From Eurosta solidaginis (taxonomy: Eukaryota; Arthropoda; Insecta; Diptera; Tephritidae), in contig NC_090319.1 in the NCBI RefSeq assembly GCF_040869045.1, forward strand, positions 53,106,779 through 53,170,778: DNA of 64,000 nucleotides. Direction: 5' to 3'. The notes beneath the pieces were generated by a model that was given only the letters and a program-made list of their open reading frames with translations, had not been told where the DNA came from and ran no database searches. A program made the translations under genes and the position numbers. Within the stretch, counting starts at the first letter, position 1, and every line of letters starts with the position of its first letter. Below are positions 9,501 through 18,833 of the stretch, piece after piece.

Positions 9501-12500
9501 AAGTGCGTGCACATTAAGCGACGCGACACGTAGCGACACGTTCCGACAAAATATTCGCGGCATTTTTGCCTAGTTGGTCAACTTGGTCTTGTCGTGTCGT
9601 ACGACTGTCGCTATGTGTGCATGGTTCCATAAGAATACATGCAAATAATATTTTGTCGCTACAAGTCGCGTCGTATAATGTGCATGAACCTTAAGTGCGT
9701 TTTCTAAATGTTCGATGAACACTGATCGATAACATAACATGCGATTATGGGCGATTAACTGGCGATCAGCGTCAACCGAAAATGGAGAAACCGCTACTTA
9801 ATGCCATACGGCTTTAAAACTGAATGTTCTTATAAAATGTTTGTTTTTTTTCTTTGCTTTAGCCCAAATTTTTGCCACAGCATGGGCATTCGCCTTACCG
9901 CAAGTAGACAGAAGTTTATATTTTCATCGTCAAAATTATTTTGAAAAAAATGAACAACCAACGCCAATTGTTGGGTCATCATCACCACATGTACAGGATT
10001 CCAAATCAATTGATAGTGGAATAAGTCAAAATAAAACAAAGTACGATCCATTCAAGCTACTCTGGTCACATTTTTATAATGCCTACAGTAATTTAAAAGT
10101 AGTGCAATGGAGTATTTGGTATGCGATTAGTTTGTGTGGTTATTTGCAAATAATTTCATATATACAAGTTTTATGGATTGAAATTGAACCGAATATAGAA
10201 ATTGCTTGGAATGGTGCTGTAGATGCTGTGTTGACTGCATTGGCGGCATTAATGGCTTTAGCAGCTGGTTATATACATGCTGGACGATTGAAACCTCTAC
10301 AAAGTTTATTGGTGTTGTCCGCTTTTGCTGCGCTAGAAGGTGGTGCAGTATTGCTTTGCTGCTGGACGTCGAACATTTATGTTTCATATGTTGGTTATAT
10401 ACTTTTTGCAGCGTTATATGCGTTTAGCATAACTGTGGCAAGGTTAGTAAATAGAGATTTACATAGGTATTGTAACGAATTTTCGGGAGTTCCTGATAAT
10501 TATGCACCTTTTGCTAACGTTCGAATCGCTGAACTATCGAATAAATTACTCCAATATTTTGTATTACAAAATGATCTTTGTTTAGACTACTTTGGGAGTA
10601 CACACAGAGAAAAAACAATTTTAAATCGAACAAAGTTGACTTAGTTAAAGAATTTTGTATGGGGCCCAAGAAATTTGTAAATCCTACCAAAGTACTTACA
10701 CAATTTATGCTCGACAACGGAAACAAAGCTTAGGCTATTTATTACCTAATTTAGTGATTATTTATTAGGATGATGAAAAAACTTAGTAGGTTAATTACTC
10801 TTAGTTGTGGTATACGCGATTTTAAGTTCATTTTACAATAGTTTTTCTCTGTGTGTAGTACTTGACAATCATAATTATAATTCACTAATAGCGTGTTTAC
10901 ATCAAACTGATTGACTATCGCTTGCATCGCGCTGCTTTTATGCTCTCAGTTAGACTCGGTCACCTATTTCTCCAAAGGTCTAGACTTTTCATTAACATGC
11001 CTTCTGGAACAGTTGTATCTCATACTTGGTTATTTAGATATATGTGTGTGTATGTGTGAGTAACAACTTCTGTTCTTAGCTGAGAACAATATATGCATAT
11101 GTGAGATAATCTCTTTGATTTAAGCTGCTGGTTATGTGTGTGAAATATTCTTCGTCGCCTTCTATGTATGTGTGTCAATGGCTAACTGTCATTGTGTTTA
11201 TTTATTAACAGCATAGTGATGTTAGAAATGCTAATTAATAATCACCACAGTATTTAACAAAGCTTCGATTCCGATACATCGGAATTTCCGATTGATTTAG
11301 ACCTCCCGTTCCGACTTTTTGGAATCGGATGTATAACGAAAGTCAATAGAAAAGTTGAATGAAAAAGTGTTGTTCGCACTTTCATAGCAAGTCATAATAA
11401 AATCTTTAACAGTTGATCACAGAAGTTTTCAATATTATTTATTGGCCTTATTTGTATTCCTAATCTTTCAATTTACTTCTCGGCCTTTTGGCTTAGATCA
11501 AGTGTAGTAAGTAGAGTAACCCCACATACAAGCCCACCGTTAGGGGCTACGGTACACCCCATACCCATGGTGGAAACCAACGTAGCATCACCAGTAGAGC
11601 CGTTAACTGCCCACCTCGGTACAAACGCAGATAAACGACGAATAATCGATGCTTTGAACTTATCAAATGACCAAGGGCAATTAGAAGAAGCCTCAGTCGA
11701 AGCTATGAGATACCTATCGAGGTTATCCGTCCGTACAGACCGACAGACTGTGAGAGGAACTCACCCAGGTCGTGGTGGAAGAAACCCCCCCACGCAGAGG
11801 AGGGCTTCAGATCGTATACGGGAGGCCGCCAGACTACAGCGTCTATATATGAACAACAGGAAGAAAGCGGTGCAAGAAATTCTGGCAGGTTCCAATAGGA
11901 CTTGCCAGATACCCTTAGCAACCCTCGAGCACCACTTTCGTACCCTAGCTGCGCCCAGAGACGTCGAGGAAGACTGGCCGAATATATTCCATCGTGAAGA
12001 CCCCTCCACCTCTAGCAACGAGGTATTGACTCGTCCATTCACCAGAGTGAGGTTATGGACAGGCTAAAAGGTCGGGCAAATTAATCTCCCGGTCCTGATG
12101 GCCTGACCTACTCCGACCTGCGGAAGGCCGACACAAAGGCTCAAGTGCTGACAGCGTGGTTCAACGTAGTGCTGAGAACGGAGTCGGTTCCAGTAAAGTG
12201 GAAAGAAAGTCACACAATTCTATTGTACAAAAAGGGCGACTCGAGTGAGGTGGCAAACTGGAGACCGATATCCCTAGGGGACACGGTGCCGAAGCTTTTT
12301 GCCGCGACACTAGCTGACCGGCTAATAAAGTGGGCCATGACCAATAGCCGTATAAGCCCCTCCCAAAAAGGGTTTTTAGAATTTGAAGGGTGTTTTGAGC
12401 ACAATTACGTTCTACAGGAAGTACTGCGTGACGCTAAGAAAAATAAAAAGGAAGCGGTAGTCGCGTGGCTAGATTTTTCCAACGCGTTCACATCCGTTCC

Positions 12501-15500
12501 GCACTCTATAATCTTTAAGTCTCTCGAAGGACATGGCCTACCGAGAAAAATAATTAATGCAATCAATCAGAATTACAACGGCATGACAACACGACTCAAG
12601 GTATCAGAGGGCACGTCCCCGCCCATTAACAAGCAGGCGGGAGTTCGCCAGGGATGCCCCTTGAGTCCTATAGTGTTTGATCCCATTCTGGAGGTCGTCG
12701 TTCGCACGGTGGCCCAAGAAGGGATCGGATACCAACTGGGCAACGCCCTCATTAATAACGTGGCATATGCCGACGACGTGGTGCTAATAGCGGATACCCC
12801 GGCCAATCTGCGAAAACTGCTTGAGGCCGCTGAAAAGGGGGCGAGGGATATTGGGCTTAAATATAATGCTGCGCAACGCTTCACATACCAGGGAGGGGCA
12901 ATGACGTAATGGTTACGAACTTCCAAGTCCAGGGCCAGCCTGTTCGAGCACTCGGGCCAGGGGGGTATTACGACCACCTCGGAGTACCCACTGGCTTCCA
13001 GATTAGACAGACACCGATGAGCACCATAGCTGGTATGCTGAGCGACGTGCGGGCACTGGATCACTCAGGGCTGGCCCCATGGCAGAAGATAGATGCTACG
13101 GCAACGTTTTTATTGCCACGCCTAGACTTTATTTTGCAAGGGGCAGACGTAGACAAAGAGTATTTGAGCGAGGCAGATAAGGTAATAAAGAGAACAGCCA
13201 AACGCTGGATGAACCTGCCCCAACGGGCTAGTCCAGAACTCGTCTTCATGCCGCCCCACAAAGGTGGTGGCGGGCTGCTACCACTGGCAGACCTGACGGA
13301 TCTCCTCACCGTGGCCCATGCATTTAAGATGTTAAGCTCAAAAGACCACGTCGTGAGTGATATAGCGGTTTCATCGCTGAGACAGGCTACGGCGGAAAGG
13401 CAAAGAAAACCAGCATGTCATATAGACATGGCAAGTTACCTGTCCAGCGAATCCAACGTCCCACGTTCAAGTAGTATCGCGAACTATTGGACGACGGTGC
13501 GGACGGCAACGGCCAGAATTAGCAGCAAGGTAAAGCTACGCTGGACATGGTCCTCACCGGAGTCCGAGTTTTGGATCCAGTTTGGTACTCCAACTGATCC
13601 GAACTTCACAGTTGTCGAACCGGGGGACGCCCATCGCATCATTTCGACATTGCGACGGTGTATAACACCACACTACGAAGCCATGCTAATAAACAAACCC
13701 GACCAAGGTAAGGTGTTCGAAGTGACGTGCAGGACACCACCAGCCAACCACTTTCTCCGCTCGGGAAAATTCACCCGCTTTTGCGACTGGCGTTTTATAC
13801 ACCGGGAACGTCTCAATGTCCTCCCATTGAACGCTGCAAAGAGGTGGCTTATAGACGCAGACAAGCGCTACCGCAAGTGCGGAAGAGACCTGGGGACATT
13901 ACCACATGTGCTTAACCACTGCACCCCCCACTCCGCGGCACGACAGCAACGCCACAACACCGTCCAAGACAGACTCGTAAGAGCCCCGAAGTGCCCCGGG
14001 AACGTGAGAGTAAATACAATAGTAGAAGGCTCCCACGGTACTGCTGGCAACCTAAGACCAGACATCGTCATACGGGACGAAGTAAGTCGACGAATCACTC
14101 TGATCGACGTGGCAATTCCGTTCGAAAATAGAGGCGAGACTTTTAAGGATGCTCGGCAGCAAAAGCTACAGAAATGCCAGCCGCTTGCGGACCAGCTATC
14201 GACACTTGGCTACGAAGTCAGAGTGGAGGCTTCTATAGTTGGAGCACTGGGCGGATGGCACCCGGCAAACGAACGAGTCATAAACCTTCTGAACATCACG
14301 CGCTATTATGCAAGCCTGATGAGGAGGCTCATGATAAGCGATACCATCCGCTGGTCGCGGGACATCTATGTGGAGCACGTAAGCGGTACCAGACAATACC
14401 GTGATACACCATCATGAAAATAACACAACCACCAAGTTACCGCCAATAAATGCTTTGTTGGAAATTACAAATTATTAATTGTTATTATCTGTTATATGTG
14501 ATGTTTAGTTATCATTTAAAGTCCTCGTGACTGAAATATATTTCTTGTCAGCAACATGTCAACCTTTACTAATTGTAAGGAGGTTTAAAAATTTTTAAAA
14601 ATATATGTTCTTATCAGCTTAACATCTGATAGATTCTCCATCGGGGAACAAGAAATGTTAAACTGATTTTTGGAAATAGACGGTGTCTAGGGCCTGATCC
14701 ACCTCTGTCATGGGTTGTTCCGACATTGCAGTACAGTCGGAATTTAAACCCGATTTTTATAATTTTTTATAATTACTAAATATGTGCCTGCAATCTAACA
14801 CTCTGACATTGTGTTGATTTCCTTTGCATTGCTTTTCTTTCTACTGGCTACTTCTGTAGATATCGCATGACCCTATTTTTTTTATGCCTTAAATCATGTC
14901 AACCGAAACATACCTTACCAGAAAAGGATTCGAACATTCCAACAATATGCCCTTAAATCGTGAACCTTAAAACGTTTAGATTTTGTCGCCATCCGAAAAA
15001 AAAGTACTACAAAAACTTGCATTCAACTTGCTTCTCATTTGTAGTGGGTTTTAGGTTGCGGCTTCCAAGTTAAGCGCACAACACACCAACGACTTCGGTT
15101 GAGATATCTAAAAAAATAAATACTTCGCACGACATACTTTCGAGGAGTTTCCAACTTGCGTCGTACTACTTTCTAATTTTTCCTACAAAATTGGCAGAAC
15201 AGAACCTACCTACATGTTTTATGCCGACTCTGAACAGAATCTGCCAGGCAGACGTATATTCACTGAGAAACTTTTCATGACATAAATACACTCGGAGTGT
15301 TTGCCAAACCTTTGTTCGCTTAGAAAAAACTTTTCTTAAGTACTTTAATGTTGTTCTTCAGGAACTTGAACCCACGACTTTGGGTGTGGTAGGCGGGCAC
15401 GCTGTCACCACACCACGGCGGCGGCGACCGTAATATTTACACATTTATATAGCTAGTCTGTTGCACCAAGGCAGACGCGTACTTGTAGCCGCACCACTTG

Positions 15501-16198
15501 GTCAACAGATGCTGCAAACCACAGTGAGCCCTAAGTCAAGTATGACGAAGTCTGGATAGTATGGCTGTTTAATTAAGACTGCTTGGCTAGCGATATTATA
15601 ACGCCCTACGACACACGTCTTCTTCTTGTAGTTATAAGGAGACTCCCCGAAGGTTTTGGGGAGTTTTATTGATGTTGATGATGGTCCTTAGCCGCATACA
15701 GATCCGCTTCTTATTAAAGTACAAGCCCGACCATCGCGGTAACGATTTGATATGACCACGTTGACCCTTCTAGGCCATCAAACCATTGGGAGGAATTGCG
15801 TTCGCCAAAGCCTCGCGTGCTGAATAAACAGGATTAACAATTGACTTGAAGAATTTGAAAATTGCTCTATCAACCCCTTGAGTAGGTTATGCCCCACGAC
15901 ACCTTTATTAATAATATCTTTATTAGAAACGAAATTACAATCTCTTTCTGTGTTTTTTTTTACTAATAGCGCTGAAGTGGCACGCTACTTGGAGGAGGAA
16001 AGTTACGGATTTGTGTTTGGTGTCAACACGTTTGTGGCACTAGTTTTTCAAACCTTGCTTACGATAATTGTGGTGTCAAACTCTGGATTCGCTTTGGATA
16101 CACGCGGACAGTATACTGTATATGCATGTTACTTTATCGCGGCTAGTGGCACGTACTTCTTGTCTGTGGCTGTGGAGTACTTAATGAATAGAAGTTAG
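6292..16198 (+). CDS. SLC19-family transporter, copy 1 (exons 3-5)
   Basis: Multi-exon gene for a membrane transporter of the SLC19 (thiamine/folate carrier) family, expected in the plasma membrane with about 12 membrane segments. The visible exons are 6292-6593, 9863-10442 and 15970-16198, giving about 370 residues when joined. All sites are GT-AG: donors at 6594 (gtaagt) and 10443 (gttagt), acceptors ending at 9862 and 15969. Phases fit, giving ...LNYLTLS-T-QIFATAWAF... and ...SITVA-S-AEVARYLEEE.... Family features are YKPL at the exon 3 start, KVTAHTRAAMFLG, and several hydrophobic spans in the last two exons. The exons for the N-terminus (about 73 residues, as in copy 2) are not visible and probably lie upstream of the window. 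Thiamine is the likeliest substrate for insect members, but the sequence does not prove it. Confidence 0.88.
6611..7238. mobile_element. MITE (outer), 17 bp inside the exon 3 donor
   Basis: AAGGCTCCATTACTGATACTT at the left has its reverse complement AAGTATCAGTAATGGAGCCTT at the right. The element sits in SLC19 copy 1 intron 3 and contains a second MITE (6723-6990). No coding capacity. A clear target duplication was not found. Confidence 0.7.
6723..6990. mobile_element. MITE (inner), 8-bp target duplication
   Basis: Ends are CATGGTTCAACTATATACAG and the matching CTGTACATAATTGAACCATG. The flanks ATTAGAAG (6715-6722) and CTTAGAAG (6991-6998) agree at 7 of 8 bases. An 8-bp duplication with CA...TG ends suggests the hAT or P superfamily. 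It lies within the MITE at 6611-7238, so it arrived later. Confidence 0.8.
7323..7837. mobile_element. MITE (outer) in SLC19 intron
   Basis: TACCCTGCTAGACAG (7323-7337) pairs exactly with CTGTCTAGCAGGGTA (7823-7837), with weaker pairing beyond. It contains another MITE at 7355-7592. No coding capacity. Confidence 0.65.
7355..7592. mobile_element. MITE (inner), 8-bp target duplication
   Basis: The inverted ends begin CATTGTGAATGATAAC and end GTTATCATTCACAATG-like, about 31 bases long with one or two mismatches. Flanks ATTTGACG (7347-7354) and ATTTGAGG (7593-7600) agree at 7 of 8. The mode is like that of 6723-6990: CA...TG ends and an 8-bp duplication. Confidence 0.8.
7923..9348. mobile_element. 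Foldback DNA element with internal GGTCATAAGGTCAA repeats
   Basis: The ends GGGGTGCCATAAGGTCAA (left) and TTGACCTTATGCCACCCC (right) are inverted repeats. Inside both ends the phrase 'ggtcataaggtcaattgac' recurs with variation in both orientations. The middle carries an RTE-like LINE insertion (8204-8903). The original element was therefore about 725 bp and non-coding. Its superfamily is unknown. Confidence 0.7.
8204..8903 (+). mobile_element. RTE-like LINE, 5'-truncated 3' end
   Basis: It encodes the C-terminal part of a LINE protein after the reverse transcriptase (GTSINTSN..., YGVEAWTM, RWLRHVMRMNDD, GRGRPPLRW). One frame change occurs near 8520. It is flanked by a perfect 12-bp duplication, AGTTATTCTTAT (8192-8203 and 8904-8915), and ends AATTAAGTAAGTG. 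Dead on arrival. Related copies: 20581-21192, 27981-33295, 46925-48640, 49262-49850 and 57345-57600. RTE-like is a best guess at the clade. Confidence 0.88.
9508..9692. mobile_element. 185-bp MITE
   Basis: TGCACATTAAGCGACGCGAC at the left pairs with GTCGCGTCGTATAATGTGCA at the right. Direct repeats AAGTGCG flank it (9501-9507 and 9693-9699; 7 of 8 when extended by one base). It lies in intron 3 of SLC19 copy 1. Confidence 0.7.
9863..10442 (+). CDS. SLC19 copy 1, exon 4
   Basis: A pyrimidine-rich acceptor (TTTTTTTTCTTTGCTTTAG) ends at 9862. The exon reads QIFATAWAFALPQVDRS..., a polar cytoplasmic loop of about 70 residues, then several membrane segments (VVQWSIWYAISLCGY; LTALAALMALAAGYI; LLVLSAFAALEGGAVLLCC; YVGYILFAALYAFSITV). 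The donor at 10443 is gttagt, phase 2. This corresponds to the central loop and membrane segments from about seven on in the SLC19 fold. Confidence 0.9.
10471..11236 (-). mobile_element. Solo LTR, interrupted by a MITE
   Basis: Read on the minus strand it matches the solo LTR at 50453-50949: the end TGTAACGAATTTT.GGGAGTTCC, then ATCGCT.AACT.T.GAATAAAT.ACTCCAATATT, and AATAGCGTGTTTA.ATC. The 5' edge near 11236 is degraded. A 253-bp MITE sits inside (10602-10854). It starts only 28 bp after the exon 4 donor of SLC19 copy 1. Confidence 0.8.
10602..10854. mobile_element. MITE with CACAGAGA ends, inside a solo LTR
   Basis: The ends ACACAGAGAAAAA and TTTTTCTCTGTGT are inverted repeats. The interrupted LTR reads TTTGGGAGTAC before and GTAGTACTTGACAATC after, while the uninterrupted LTR at 50 kb reads the equivalent of TTTGGGAGTAGTACTTCACAA. 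The element and a short duplication (GGAGTAC/GTAGTAC) are thus defined by an empty site. CAGAGA termini recall hobo-type hAT elements; that assignment is inference. Confidence 0.82.
11474..11507 (+). pseudogene. U2 snRNA, 5' segment (gene split by insertion)
   Basis: The 34 bases carry the U2 snRNA 5' region: CTTCTCGGCCTTTTGGCTTA, then GATCAAGTGTAGTA, which includes the branch-point recognition sequence GTAGTA. They match U2 positions of about 5-38 with one visible change. The sequence departs from U2 immediately after GTAGTA, where a retrotransposon starts. The rest of U2 resumes at about 14602. U2 base-pairs with the intron branch site in the spliceosome; this copy cannot give an intact RNA. 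Confidence 0.9.
11567..12088 (+). pseudogene. Utopia-like ORF, N-terminal segment
   Basis: An open frame from ATG 11567 runs to a stop at 12065-12067. A frame change just before that stop leads into the reverse-transcriptase part, which meets a second stop (TAA at about 12086-12088) directly before SPGPDGLTYSDL. The segment is rich in Arg and basic (GTHPGRGGRNPP..., AARLQRLYMNNRKKAV) and resembles the linker before RT in R2-type proteins. I see no C2H2 finger or Myb motif. Confidence 0.7.
12089..12909 (+). pseudogene. Utopia-like reverse transcriptase domain
   Basis: RT motifs appear in order: SPGPDGLTYSDL at the start, NWRPISLGDTVPKLFA (motif 2), AVVAWLDFSNAFTSVPHS (motif A with catalytic Asp), AGVRQGCPLSPIVFDPILE (motif B) and NVAYADDVVLIAD (motif C, catalytic AspAsp). 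After GLKYN the frame shifts by an indel near 12868, and the next frame continues with the expected KCATLHI-type block. The catalytic residues are intact although the frame is not. Confidence 0.88.
12870..14417 (+). pseudogene. Utopia-like C-terminal domain with REL endonuclease
   Basis: This frame opens at 12870, before its first ATG at 12909, and runs to TGA at 14415-14417. It holds the thumb/linker region, then a knuckle-like stretch YRKCGRDLGTLPHVLNHC, in which the first expected Cys is Tyr, and then the endonuclease core RPDIVIRDEVS..ITLIDVAIPFE, which fits the PD...D pattern of R2-type restriction-like endonucleases. In R2 elements this enzyme nicks the target and starts target-primed reverse transcription. 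The lost Cys may be a further inactivating change. Confidence 0.85.
14602..14757 (+). pseudogene. U2 snRNA, 3' segment (gene split by insertion)
   Basis: U2 resumes with TGTTCTTATCAGCTTAACAT (stem II), an Sm-type stretch and AATGTTAAACTGATTTTTGG, and ends in a stem-loop IV-like hairpin with TTCCGACATTGCAGTACA. Compared from memory with fly U2, about one base in six differs, yet stem IIb and stem IV remain pairable (see findings). Together with 11474-11507 it accounts for nearly the whole U2 RNA. Confidence 0.85.
15030..15625 (-). mobile_element. RTE-like LINE 5' UTR, split by a SINE
   Basis: The two pieces, about 15030-15104 and 15429-15625, match consecutive parts of the LINE leader at about 48260-48500. 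Landmarks are CCAAG..AAGCGCACAAC.C in the first, and ATTTATATAG, CAAG.CAGACGC, TTG.AGCCGCACC and CAGA.GCTGC in the second. A reverse-strand SINE lies between them. This is the 5' end only; no coding remains. Confidence 0.65.
15105..15428 (-). mobile_element. tRNA-derived SINE, diverged, inside a LINE leader
   Basis: On the minus strand it starts at the tRNA-like head (CCGCCGCCGTGGTGTGGTGA), keeps GGGTTCAAGTTCC in place of the B box, and shares CACTCCGAGTGTATTTATG and CATGTAGG with the other copies. More diverged than 541-905 and 19130-19485, so an older insertion. Confidence 0.75.
15626..15895 (+). mobile_element. Second SINE-like family, copy 1
   Basis: It shares ordered blocks with 56190-56525: GGAGACTCCCCGAAGG.TTGGGGAG, CCTTCTAGGCCA, AAACAGGATT and ATC..CCTTGAG..GGTT. 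Non-coding, diverged, ending 75 bp before exon 5 of SLC19 copy 1. Confidence 0.5.
15970..16198 (+). CDS. SLC19 copy 1, exon 5 (C-terminus)
   Basis: The acceptor TTTTTTTTACTAATAG ends at 15969. The first base completes a Ser codon and the exon reads AEVARYLEEESYGFVFGVNT..., with two membrane segments (FVALVFQTLLTIIVV and YFIAASGTYFLSVAVEYLM) and stop TAG at 16196-16198. The SYGFVFG and N-x-F-x-A-L pattern is typical of the last segments of SLC19 carriers. Confidence 0.9.
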
Positions 16199-16505
16199 AT
16201 TATTTGTATATATAAATAGTAGAAATGGCATAAATTTAGTTGTAGATTAGTTTTAATTATATTTAACTTAAATATTGTTACTAAACATTCGACCTTATCA
16301 CAAAAGTCGAGATTAGGCCTGATTACATTGAACTCGGCGGCTACGATCACAATCATAAAATAGCAAAGTTTGACGACAACCGCAGCCAAGCATTGCCAAG
16401 GTAATTAATTTGAACGCAGCAGTCACAAATATTATTTAAAACAAACGTTAGCGAATGATTTTTACTTATATTATCTGTTATTTACTTCTATTTTAATGTT
16501 GACAA

Positions 16506-16511
16506 AATAAA
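16506..16511 (+). promoter_or_regulatory. Candidate poly(A) signal of SLC19 copy 1
   Basis: AATAAA occurs about 310 bases after the stop, just before the LOA-like LINE insertion. It is the first clear AATAAA downstream of exon 5. Use is inferred from position only. Confidence 0.4.
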
Positions 16512-16556
16512 AACGACGCCACAAAAATAGAATTTGATTTAATGTAGCTAAAGCAG

Positions 16557-18833
16557 TCACCCGGTCCGGATGGCATCATTCCTGCGCAACTTCAGAGGTC
16601 TTTAGGGATTTCCTGCCGCTGGTTGGCCATCATCTACACTAACTGCCTCAGGCTTAACTATATCCCTAAGTCGTGGCACACGGTTACGGTCATCTTCATT
16701 CCGAAGGCCGGCAGGAGCTCTCATGTGTCACATAAGGATTTCAGGCCAATCAGTCTCTCGTCGTTTCTTCTTAAGACGTTTGAGCGGCTGATTGACCTGT
16801 ACCTACGAGAAAGGATACCTGGGGGGTTACTGTCGGCTTCACAGCATGCGTACTGCAAAGGCAGATCGACGGAAACGGCTCTCCATTCGATTGTAAAGCA
16901 AATAGAGGGGTCTCTAGAACATAAAGAGTATGCTCTGGGTGCCTTTCTAGACATCGAGGGGGCTTTTAACAATGTCTTACCGGGGGCAATCGAAAGAGCT
17001 CTGGTGGGTTTAGGAGTCGAAGCGGCTCTGGTTGAATTTATTAGCAAACTTCTATGCGGCAGAATTGTCGCAGCGGAGTGGGGAGGAGCCATAATAAGGA
17101 GGAAGGTGTGCAGGGGCACGCCGCAGGGGGGTGTCCTATCTCCTCTGCTCTGGGTTGTGGTAGTCAACGAGCTTCTTGTGGAGCTGGAAGCCAATGGTTG
17201 TCGGGTGGTTGCCTATGCAGATGACCTCGCTATCCTAGTCAGGGGCAAATTTCTGGGCACCCTGCGCGACGTTCTGCAGGGATACCTGGATACTGTGGCT
17301 AGGTGGGCTGAATCATGTGGATTGGCGGTCAACCCGGGAAAAACAGAATTGGTTCTTTTTACAAGGAGATATAAGATACCCGACTCCAGAACTCCTTCGA
17401 TTGGAGGGGTACCGTTGGTACTTACTGACAGGGTTAAATATTTGGGAATTGTTCTGGACAAGAAGCTGTCCTGGAGGCCCAATGTGGAAGATAGGGCCAG
17501 GAAGGCCGCGGTTGCCTTGTACTGCTGCAGGGGGGCTATCGGAAGGAGATGGGGGCTCTCGCCAGGAGTAGTACACTGGCTTTATGAGATGGTGGTCAAA
17601 CCGATTCTGCTATATGGGGTGCTGGTCTGGTGGAAAGCACTGGACACGGCGAGCACCTCCAAAATGCTAGTGTCAGTGCAACGGAAGGCGCTTATCGGTA
17701 TCAGTGGCGCTATGAGAACAACACCTACCTTGGCACTGAATGTCATGCTGAATATACATCCAGTAGATATTGCGGGAAAGGCAGCCGCGGCCCGGTCGTT
17801 GGTCAGGCTTCGTGATATGGGTTATATGCTTTCTGATTTCGGACACTCTAGCCTTCTTACTAGTTTCGACTTTATCCCGGACAGGACGGACTATTGCATG
17901 GCGGTGGCCGCTCCCAATACAACCTTCACCCCAGTCATTCCCCCGATGGAGGAGTGGAGAAGAGGAATTATCTGGGGCATGGGACCGATTAACTTGTTCA
18001 CGGATGGGTCGAAGTTGGCCGGAAAGGTTGGCGGGGGGGTCTTTTGTCAAGAGCTAAATGTAAGCCGCAAGTTTTAGTTGGCTGATCACTGCAGTGTATT
18101 CCAAGCGGAAGTTGCTGCGATTAAGGATGCGGTGGATGAAATGCTATCCAGCGCTACTACGGTTAGGGAATTTAACATCTACTCTGATAGCCAAGCGGCT
18201 ATAAAGGTCTTGAGCTCAACTACAGTGCGATCGAGGGTGGTCTGGAAGTGCCTGACCTCACGTGCGATTGCATCGAATTATTTTACAATTAAGATTATCT
18301 GGGTCCTGGGCCATAGTGATATTCCGGGTAACTGTCAAGCGGATCTCTTAGCCCGAATCGGTACAACTGAACCGGATGAAGATGGCTGTAGGGATTTCGG
18401 GATTCCGCTAGCCACCTGTGGATTGCTCTTCCATAGCTGGGCCTCGAGTCAGCTCAGCAAACGTTGGGCGGACACTACGTCTTGTAGGATATCAAGATCT
18501 TTCTGGCCGAAAGTAGATGGCAGGAGGTCTGCTGAAATAATTGGGTTCACTAAGGCTCACCTATCAATGGTCATTGGGGTTTTGACAGGGCACTGTCCCA
18601 TGGGTATCCATGCGGTACGTCTCAATATATTGGAAACTCCATCCTGCTGCAGCTGTATGGAGGATGATGAGGTGGAATCACCAAATCACTTTATGCTTGA
18701 CTGCCCAGCTTTTGCCAGAACTAGGCGAAAGTATTTCGGTGGTGACTCACTTGGATCTCCCGAGGAGCTATCCAAGGTTGAGATCGGGATCATTCGGAAC
18801 TTTATCGTTGCTACCCAACGATTCTCTAAGTAG
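16557..18833 (+). pseudogene. LOA-like ORF2: reverse transcriptase and RNase H
   Basis: One frame runs from the truncation point to TAG 18831-18833 with a single in-frame stop, TAG at 18075-18077. RT motifs: KDFRPISLSSFLLKTFERL, GAFLDIEGAFNNV (A), CRGTPQGGVLSPLLW (B) and VVAYADDLAILV (C). RNase H follows with its acidic residues in LFTDGSK, FQAEVAAI, YSDSQAAIK and GNCQADLLAR. The end has a Cys/His cluster (CCSCMEDDEVESPNHFMLDC). The FIPK.GR...FRPISLSSF signature plus RNase H fits the LOA clade; the I or R1 groups are alternatives. The one stop falls inside RNase H, between TDGSK and QAEV. Confidence 0.85.

Larger units (their letters stand above)
11508..14601 (+). mobile_element. Utopia-like non-LTR retrotransposon inserted in U2 snRNA
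   Basis: A LINE of about 3.1 kb lies exactly between the two halves of a U2 snRNA sequence. It encodes a reverse transcriptase followed by a zinc-knuckle-like segment and a restriction-enzyme-like endonuclease, the layout of R2-type elements. U2-targeted elements with this enzyme are known as the Utopia group. Frame breaks near 12060, 12088 and 12868 make it inactive. No amino-terminal DNA-binding zinc fingers are seen in the 60-base leader or the first frame, so it may be 5' truncated or internally shortened. The 3' UTR after 14417 is about 180 AT-rich bases. Confidence 0.85.

Noticed and set aside
16721..17576. Minus-strand frames of 87-157 codons
   Set aside because: Antisense to the LOA-like reverse transcriptase, whose motifs are clear on the + strand.
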